Part shown: one piece after another, positions 36,701-45,700 of the stretch
Layout: each line of letters starts with the position of its first letter
Numbering within the stretch: the first letter of the stretch is position 1
Assembly (NCBI RefSeq): GCF_905147365.1
Contig: NC_056427.1
Coordinates: 377,001-441,000, forward strand
Direction: 5' to 3'
Length of the DNA stretch: 64,000 bases
Origin: Aricia agestis
Lineage: Eukaryota; Arthropoda; Insecta; Lepidoptera; Lycaenidae
Translations under genes and position numbers: made by a program
The notes under the pieces: model-generated
What the model saw: the letters and a program-made list of their open reading frames with translations, nothing else
Databases searched by the model: none
Told to the model about the DNA's origin: nothing

Positions 36701-39700
36701 TGATAGTAAAGTAATAATATACTACTAAATGAATGCAAACCTTACATAGTATACCAACAAGGCTGATTAATGTTAGATTTGATAAGATCTCTGAAGTTAT
36801 TTTTTCATAAATCACTAATGAGGCTTTAAATAAGAATGTAGAAGTATGATTTAATAAAAAATCTAAGTGTTATCTATTGTATTATTATATTATTTCAAAT
36901 GCATACATATAATAATTTTCTTTTTGATTATTAAAGCATTCGCTAAATATTCGCATAATTTTTGCGAATGCGAATCCGTTACATCACTATTCTGTGCCCG
37001 GACTGCCCGGAAAAGTTTCTGACGTTTTGGCACGCAGACAGACATACAAGGTGATGGATTTATCATTTATCATTGCTGATGATAAAAATGTATTTATCTA
37101 ATATTATAAACGCTGAAGTGTCCGTCTATTTGTAGTAAATAATACCTCTAATTACGCTAAAATCGTGAAGCGATTTTAATGAAATTTGACAGGGAGACAC
37201 TTTACGTCCCGAGATAATTGATATAAGGTAGTCCCAGAGCTCTAAAAAATTAAACTATTGACTCAAATAGTTGATGATATTTGAAACAAAAGTTTTATTT
37301 TCTGACCTTCTAGATTACAGGTCAGCCATTCTCAAAGTGTGGAGCCCTGGGGCGGCGCAAAGGCCTTGTAGGCTGTAGTAAGCTCCGCTAGATACATAAA
37401 TTGTTTATACAAATGTTATCAGACACCAACATGGCGACAATTCATTCAAAGACAAAACTTTCTTTTTTGGGGTCCGTCAAATTTTCACTTCTTAAAAGGG
37501 TTCCGCAGTCCGCTACCAAGAAAGTTTGAGAACCACACATTGGAATTTGGAACTTTGTACCCAAGTAGGTACAGCGAAGTAAGTAGGTACTAAAACTTTA
37601 CTGTTATCGCAAAAAAACTGAAAATTGAAAAATCCAAAGCGTATTTAAAGAAATTAATGTGACCTCTTACACAAGGTGTAACAAAACTTTATACGAGGGA
37701 GAGCCATGCTTCGGCACGAATGGGTCGGCACGACCGGAGATATACCACGTTCTCACAGAAAACCGGCGTGAAACAACGCTTGCGCTGTGTTTCGCCGAGT
37801 GAGTGAGTTTACGGAGGCCCAATTCCCTTCCCTATCCTCCCCTATACCCTTCCCATCCCTACCCACCCCTATTATACTATTCCCTCTTTAAAGGCCGGCA
37901 ACGCACCTGTAGCTCTTCTGATATTGCGAGTGTCCATGGGCGACAGAAGTTGCTTTCCATCAGGTGACCCGTTTGCTCGTTTGCCCCCTTATTTCATAAA
38001 AAAAGTCCCAAAAAATGTACGGTTCCGGCGCGCTAATAGAGTTTCTAGACGATTTCAAAAAAGAGAATCGAACTAGCCGGAGTATTTCACAGAACTAACT
38101 GGCCACTTTAAACAATCGTGTACAAACAGAGGGACAGGAAAACCTGAATTCTCGGTATCGACAAGGTTGGAATATTAATAACGTCAATGGGCGTTAGAAA
38201 TCACCTGATGACTTAATGCAACAGCTGTTTAGAGTTTAGAGTTGACATTGCAACATTAGAACAACAGCTCCGCCCGCGTTAAAGCAGTACGCTGCGGGAA
38301 TCGTGCATTCTGCCTTGGTAAGTTATGTAACTTTAATATTATAAAGCAGAATAAAAAAAATTTATAAAGCTAATCTCAGGAACTACAGGTCCCATTTGAA
38401 AAATTCTTTCAGTGTTAGATAGCCAATTTATCGAGGAAGGCTATAGGCTATATTTTATTATACTAAGACAAATAGGAGCAAAGAAATAGAGGAAAATGTG
38501 GAAAAAACGGGGGAAATCATTTGAAAGGGACGACGAACTACTGGAGCAATTTTTCTGTTATTTGGCACAAATAAGATGTACCACGTGTAGGCTATTTTTC
38601 GTGGACTAATTTGTCTGTGAAATATCTAATTTACGCGGGCGAAGCCGCGCGGAACGTCTAGTAAATTATATTAATCAATGTCACAGCAGAGTAGATATAT
38701 TATTTATATACAGTAGACCACGGTAAAGGTCATAGACGTTTTTTGTGGAAAAATGTACGATTAAGAATTTCAAGCTGCATAAGTCGTCAAGTAATAAACA
38801 AAGACAAAAGAACTTGAGATAAACAAAACTACCAAAAAACCAGAATCAAACCTACTAACCATCTGTATAGCACATCTGCTTTACAGATGTACCACATTTT
38901 AGCAATTTCAAACCTTAATATCATAATAATAAGAACCCAGATGTACAGCAATCTATAGGTTATCAATTTTGGGCTTTATTAGTATCTGAAACAAGATCGA
39001 AATGTGATCTTTCGGCTACAAGGTGATCCAAAGGTCTGTTGAGGCCAGACTGGGTATGAGGCCATCATCCATAGTCACCATACTAATTTTATACATGCCA
39101 AAGTGTGTCTGTCTGTCTTATTACTTAAATAAAGGGGTGTATACTGTATGTGTTTATGACATAGAGTTCACTGTGAAAGTAGCAACTAACAGCGCTTCAA
39201 TTTTTTTTGCTGATTTGTATGGACGAGCGTCATGCATATTCCCATACAAAAGTACTCTTTCAGCGCTACTACTTTTACAGAGAACTCTAGGTACACAACA
39301 TTTAAACCACAGAACTTATATTTTAGACGCAATTTGCTATAACTTTAAATACATTATGCAGTTTAGATATTATGGAGTCCTGAGAAAAGATTTTTCATAC
39401 AAAGGCACCGCTCGCGGCTTGTATGTGTGCGCCATAGTACGTGTGCGTCGCCACGTACGGCACACAACAAAATCTCGGCGGTACCAGCCTAAAAAACTGG
39501 CCGAGATTTTGTTGTGTGCCGTACGTGATACTATGACGCACACATACAAGCCGCGCGCGGTGCCTTTATATGAAGATAACTTACTTCCCCTCCTTTTACT
39601 ATGATTTAGATTTTATTCCCGAAAAATGTACGGTTCCCGTGCTGCAAACGATTTTCCTGGACCTGTTACAACAAAGCACCATGCGCCGTACATATTTTCT

Positions 39701-42700
39701 AGATAACAAGGTGGACTATATTTATATCTAGACTCAAAATAAACGAAATATCGTCATTAGTGCATCAGGATAATTTTAACATCTGGGCACTCAGACAATT
39801 TGCATTCGATAATTTCGACAGTGAAACCAGAAAAATGTAAATAGGATTTGGCATAAATCGTCGTTAAGTGACATCAGACATGTTGTGGACTATCTATCAA
39901 ATCACAATTTTTTTTCCTAACTTCGCCGTCTTAAATAAAGAGTACAATTTGACTAAATACCCTGATTATAAATAGGAAATGAATCAATATTGTTTTAAGG
40001 CAGAATCTTACATAGTACCTATAGAACTTAGCATAGCATCGGATTTCTATAGCATTTAAATTATAAAATATACCAAGATTTAACAAAAAAAAATCAAGAA
40101 AAAGAAGATAAATCCTTACCTTTATTACTGAACAGCCAAGAGTTCTGCTTAGCAGCGTCAGGATTCTTCTTCTTGGCAATAGGACTGGGTTCCACAAAGC
40201 TAGCCTGTCTACTTCTCCCAGTAGACTTCACACTCTTCTTCTTTCCCTTCTTTAGGGTCCCACTGTGGGACTTCCTCAGGGTATTCACTCTTACACTCTG
40301 CGACTTCCCTCGCACCTTGCTCTTACTTCGAGAAGTTTGCCTGCTCAATCTTCTTCTGTGCTCAATTTTGGGCGCTGGAATTTCTTCGTCTGAGTCTGTT
40401 TCTACAGGCGGAGGCGCAGGCAGGCAGACTTCTGCGTACCTCTTTTCTTCCTCTAGAAAGAACTTGGTTCTGCTTAAAATCTCGTTGGTATTAACCAACC
40501 CATCTACCACTTCGACCACCGCTTCCACTGCCTTCATTGAAGTAGGAGTCTTTTTCCTTCTGAGGAAATTCAACGCGCTTACCGATGAACCTTTGCTGGT
40601 CTTTCGTTTAGGCGCGTCTTCCTTCTTCTTAATATCTGTTTTTCCATCCTCCTCACTCCAAAGACTCTCTCTGGACTTCTTATCATTTTTATGCTCGAAT
40701 AGCTCATCGCCAAGGTTTTTAACGATTTCGAATGGATGCGAAAGCGACATGGTCTTGCGGTGGCCCTTCTTCAGTTTTGGATAATCTGCTTCTTCGTCTG
40801 TGATTGCCAGTTTTAGGGATTCTTTGCTGATGGTAGGTGTTTTGCCCAGTCTTGGTAGGGCATCGTCGCTAGCAGATATAGCGTCGCTGTGGCCGTCAGC
40901 TGACTCATACAACGATTCGTCGCTTTCATCTCGCCGCTCTAGGAATTAAGTTTTATTGGTCAATTGGTAGAATTAGTATCTACCAGGCGAAGTATCAAAG
41001 CATGTATTTCTATTATTGTTATAAAAGCTATGGTATAAATTGTTTTAAAATTTTAATAGAATAAGTACTTCGTTACACATATTATGTCTTAAATTCTCAA
41101 GACAATTTTGAGTATAAGTTGCAGTTATGAAATCTAAAGTTAATCCTGTTAAGTTAATCCGGTTAAATATTATGTCATCTCTATCACTCCCATGTTTCGT
41201 TCTAGGATTATGATAGAGATAACAATATGTTTAACCCAGGATTACTTCCAACCTACATAAGTGCAAGTTGCCCTAGATGACAAAATTATCTCTCAATTCT
41301 CATGCTATCCTTATCTAGCAACGTACAATTCAAAACGCCCCTAACTTTTAGGGCATGTTTCACCACTTCCTAATAAGTGCCGAATAGGCTATTCACCACT
41401 TAACTTGACAGATCAAGACGTATGGAGAATCTGTCAAAAAGCTGCGAATAGCCTATTCGGCACTTTATCAGAAAGTGATTTAATATTAATTTAACTAACT
41501 TCTAATTGTACGTCCCGACTCCCGGAGACACCATTCATTTTATTCTAGAAATCGCACAGAAATACTAGGATCTCATAAGCGTATAAGAAGTTGTACAATG
41601 ATAATTAAAAGATTGACGCGCAATTAAAGTTTTCCATCATCAATATGTATGTTTGTTCTTGTATGGTTAATCGTATGTTTTACCACGATCCATACTAATA
41701 TTATAAAAGCAAAAGTCTCTCTGTATGTTCCTTTTTCATGTCTTCGCTGAATTCTTAGATGGTCTGGACTTTTGAGTCTCGGGAAGGGATGAATTATATG
41801 ATATAATTCATCCCTTCCCTTATACCTTATTGTTACTTAGAGAATACGACATAAAATTATGGCAGAATGCCCCATTAGGATAAAATTAGTTTCATATATA
41901 TGAAATTATATTATATATATATATATATTTCATTCTATGAATATTCATAGAATCAGAAATCGATTTTTCCGCGATATAATTTATATCGCGGAAAAATCGA
42001 TTTCTGCGGACTAAACTAATTTTATCCTAATGGGGCATTCTGCCATAATTTTATGTCGTATTCTCTAAGTAACAATATGAAAATATTTTCTTTTTCACCA
42101 ACTTTCTCACTAGAAAGTATTATTTTAACATTGCATTGTATTCAAATTTGTACTAATTAGTAAAACAACTGATGAGAAGATGAATTTGGTAGATAACACT
42201 GTATTCCTAGGTTTTACACTTGATAGTAAATTACAGTGGGCTCCTCACATTGCTAATCTAGCAGGTAGGCTCAGTTCTGCAGCATATGCAGTCAGAAAAA
42301 TTAGAGAAATTTCTGACGAAGACACGGCACAATTAGTATATTTTAGTTATTTTCATAGTAGGATGTCATATGGAATCCTTTTATGGGGAAACGCTGCCGA
42401 CATTAATACAATATTTGTGCTGCAGAAGCGAGCCATACGTTCTATTTATAAAATGTCTGCTTTAGAATCTCTGAGAGATAAATTTAAAGAAATTGGTATT
42501 CTCACTGCTCAATACATTTTGGATAATGTAATATAATATGTTAGAAAAAATATAAATAAATTTAAAGTTAAAAGTGACATTCACTGTAGAAATACTAGAA
42601 ATAAGCACAAGCTGGACATGCCAGTGATCAGACTTAGTAAAGTCAGTAAATCTTTTAAAGGTCAATGTATACGCCTTTACAATAAAATCCCAGAAATCGT

Positions 42701-45700
42701 TCAAAATCTTTCCATTAATAAATTTAAAAAAGTAGTCAAAGAGCGTTTGTGTGCCAAAGCTTATTATAAGGGTCAATGATTTCATAAAAGATGGCACATC
42801 TTGGGAGTAGGATGGCTTCTTGAAAGGCTACTTCTACATTATTATATTATGACTTACAATTATGTATGTTGACATTGTATATAATATTAAGTTACAAAAT
42901 TGTAAACTTTATTTTAAAAGAACAATTTTCTCTCACTTTTTTGGTAAAAAGTGGAACCCGTGCGAGTTTCTTACGCCGGTTCTTCTCGCCGGGGTAGTTC
43001 CCGAACCGGTGGTAGGCATCAGGTAGACATTTTGAAAAAATTTGATTCAAATTTACTCAGAAATAAAACATTTTTCAACTACTAGATTGTCACTCAAGTT
43101 TAAAGTCAGACATTAGTGCTAATGCCAAAATGGCAACTAGAATTGAAAAATAGCCATTTGAAATTGAAGAAGCAGTAAGGCACAAAACCTCAAAAATTAC
43201 AAAATATGTACAAAATTTTGTGGCTCGTGGTTTGGAGTTTGGACTATAAGTAAATAACAATTTAAATATCACATAAATTATTTTTATTTAAGTAATAACT
43301 CAAACGTATCAATAATTATTATAGTCCACACTAAATTTCATCAAAATCGGTTAAGCGGCTTATGCGTGAAAATTTTTTGTGGTTCTATTCACAATACAAT
43401 GCTGTCAATTTAAATAATCATACTAATTATTTAATCAATTTACGTCTATCTGAATCAATTAATGTACTAGGAAGTAGGAATACATAACTACATAGGAGTA
43501 GGCCATGACGCTCAGTCTAATATTACATTGGGGGTGCGTGACAGACAGGGGATGACACGGCAAGTTCGATAGGTCGATGACCTTGGTCATCATCATCATA
43601 TTATTATGACTGGTCGGTAGAGTAAATACTAATCCATACTGATATTATAAATGGAAAAGTATGTTTGTAACCTTATGCTGAAACCGATTTTGATAGTCGT
43701 AGATATTATGGGACCTTGTCTATCTGTTACCTCATACTTAATCTTAAACTGCTGAGCTTATTTTGATGAAATTCTACTGCGCTACTCTAAATTCCAACAA
43801 AAGACATGAGACAGTTTTCATCCCGGAAAAATGTACGGTTACCGCTCGATAACCAAATTTCGGTCAACATCCATATTCCATACTAATATTATAAATTGCG
43901 AAAGGGTCTGTGACCTGTCTGTTACCTCTTCACGCCTAAACCGCTAAAACTATTTTGATGAAATTCTGAGTAGAGCTGCTCTTCCAACAATATGAGACAG
44001 TTTGTCGCGAAAAAATGTACGGTTCCCGCCCGATTACACCAAACTTAGATCAACATCTCGTACAAAATTGCGCTAAAAATAGCCAAAATATTGATTAATT
44101 AATAAAATATTTACCAGGGTAACAGAGGGGTCAAGGAACTCTTCATCAATTTATGAGGGGCGCATAAAACTGCAGGTAGATTATGCTTTTAATGTAATTT
44201 GTATGTAAGCATTGCTTGGGGTGACATTAATTTTACTATAGGGAAACGAGCTTCAGGTTTACCTAGTGGTACGCGAAATATCTTTAGAAGAAACAGTACC
44301 AGAGGAGATCATCGCTATAGGAAAACGAGGTTACGGTACACCTGATGGTACGCAAAGTATTATTAATACCAAAGGATATGCAAGAAGCAAGAGGCTTGCT
44401 AATTTATTTTTTTCTTTAATCACATCTACATTAAAACATGTACGAGTACAACTTTAGTTATCACTTATCAGACGCCGTTGTATTTCTGGGCTAACCTATT
44501 CGCGCCAAGCACGATTAAAAATTTGAATGTAAAAATTGACAACAACAAACTTGATAATGATATTATTATGATGATGATGATGTCAACAAAAGTGTTGTAA
44601 CAACAACTTACAACAGTAAGCACATTCCAAAGAATGTTATCAGGTGATAAGCGCTTACTTAACTCTGGTTTAACTTGGCGTTATCTGAGGTTTAAATTTA
44701 TAGTTTAAAAAACTCAAGTGTAAGATTAAAGAAACTTAACAATTTTAAATCTTAAGATTAAACCTGTATTTATGTAAAACTAGATGATCGCAAACTCCGT
44801 CGCGCCAATATTCGTTTATCACGCGAAAACCGTACATTTTCCGGGACAAAAAGTATCTTTAAATGTCCTTTGCCAGAACTCAAAGTATTTCCATATCTTT
44901 CAGCAAAATCGCTACAACGGTTTGGGCGTGAAGAGGTAACAGATAGACAGACACACTTTCGGATTTATAATATGAGTAAAGTATGGATATATGGATGTAT
45001 TTAAGTATGTTAAAATAATAATAATTGAGGTACAGATAAAAGAATTTTAGAAATAACACAATGAATACCAAAACTAAAGACCGATTCTAATTCTATAAGT
45101 TATGGTTTTTGTATTGTAAAGCAAGAACAAAGAAATATACTAGTACATTGTTAAAACGAATTAGGTATGTACATGCTAAAAATACCGTACATAAAATTTT
45201 ATCTATATATTTCTTCAACCATACTAAAATTATAGACGGCAGACGCAAAAGTATGTCTGACACAACCAAAGAGACTGTACGTCTGTTACCTCGGGCTAAA
45301 ACCGCTAAACCGATTTTTATGAAATGAAATTCGAATATTAGCTTTTTGAGTCGCACATATTTTATAACTTCACTTCTATTACTATCACCTCTATCTGTAT
45401 TATGTATTCCTAGTTCCTCAGCATCTCCTAAAACAGTTTTTGAAACAAGTATCACCAAATAGACCTCTTACATTATCTTCATCAACATTGTGTATTCCTA
45501 GTACTTCTATATCTCGTGGGACACTTTATGAAACTATCACCACTCCCACGATTTCATTTATTATTATTGTTATGTTTATAACGAGCTAAACATTAGAGAT
45601 GAACACAAAAACTTCCTTGATTTTAATCTTAATATCATAATGTCCGTCTGTCTCACTCTCTGTTACATTTTCACAATCAAACCGCTGAACCGATTTTGTT

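Larger units (their letters stand above)
29490..40119 (-). other. 10.6-kb intron between exons 2 and 3
   Basis: Donor AAAG|GTAAGG at 40119, acceptor ttacag at 29490. It is filled by the repeats listed separately. The stretches 29.5-30.0, 33.4-34.1, 36.6-37.0 and 38.7-39.1 kb hold only AT-rich sequence. Confidence 0.75.

Noticed and set aside
39023..39604. 193-codon plus-strand ORF
   Set aside because: It crosses a MITE and a fold-back element; both halves are inverted repeats and the frame has no domain or codon signal.
40173..40784. 203-codon plus-strand ORF
   Set aside because: It lies wholly opposite the 272-codon linker exon, which has matching splice sites and phases.
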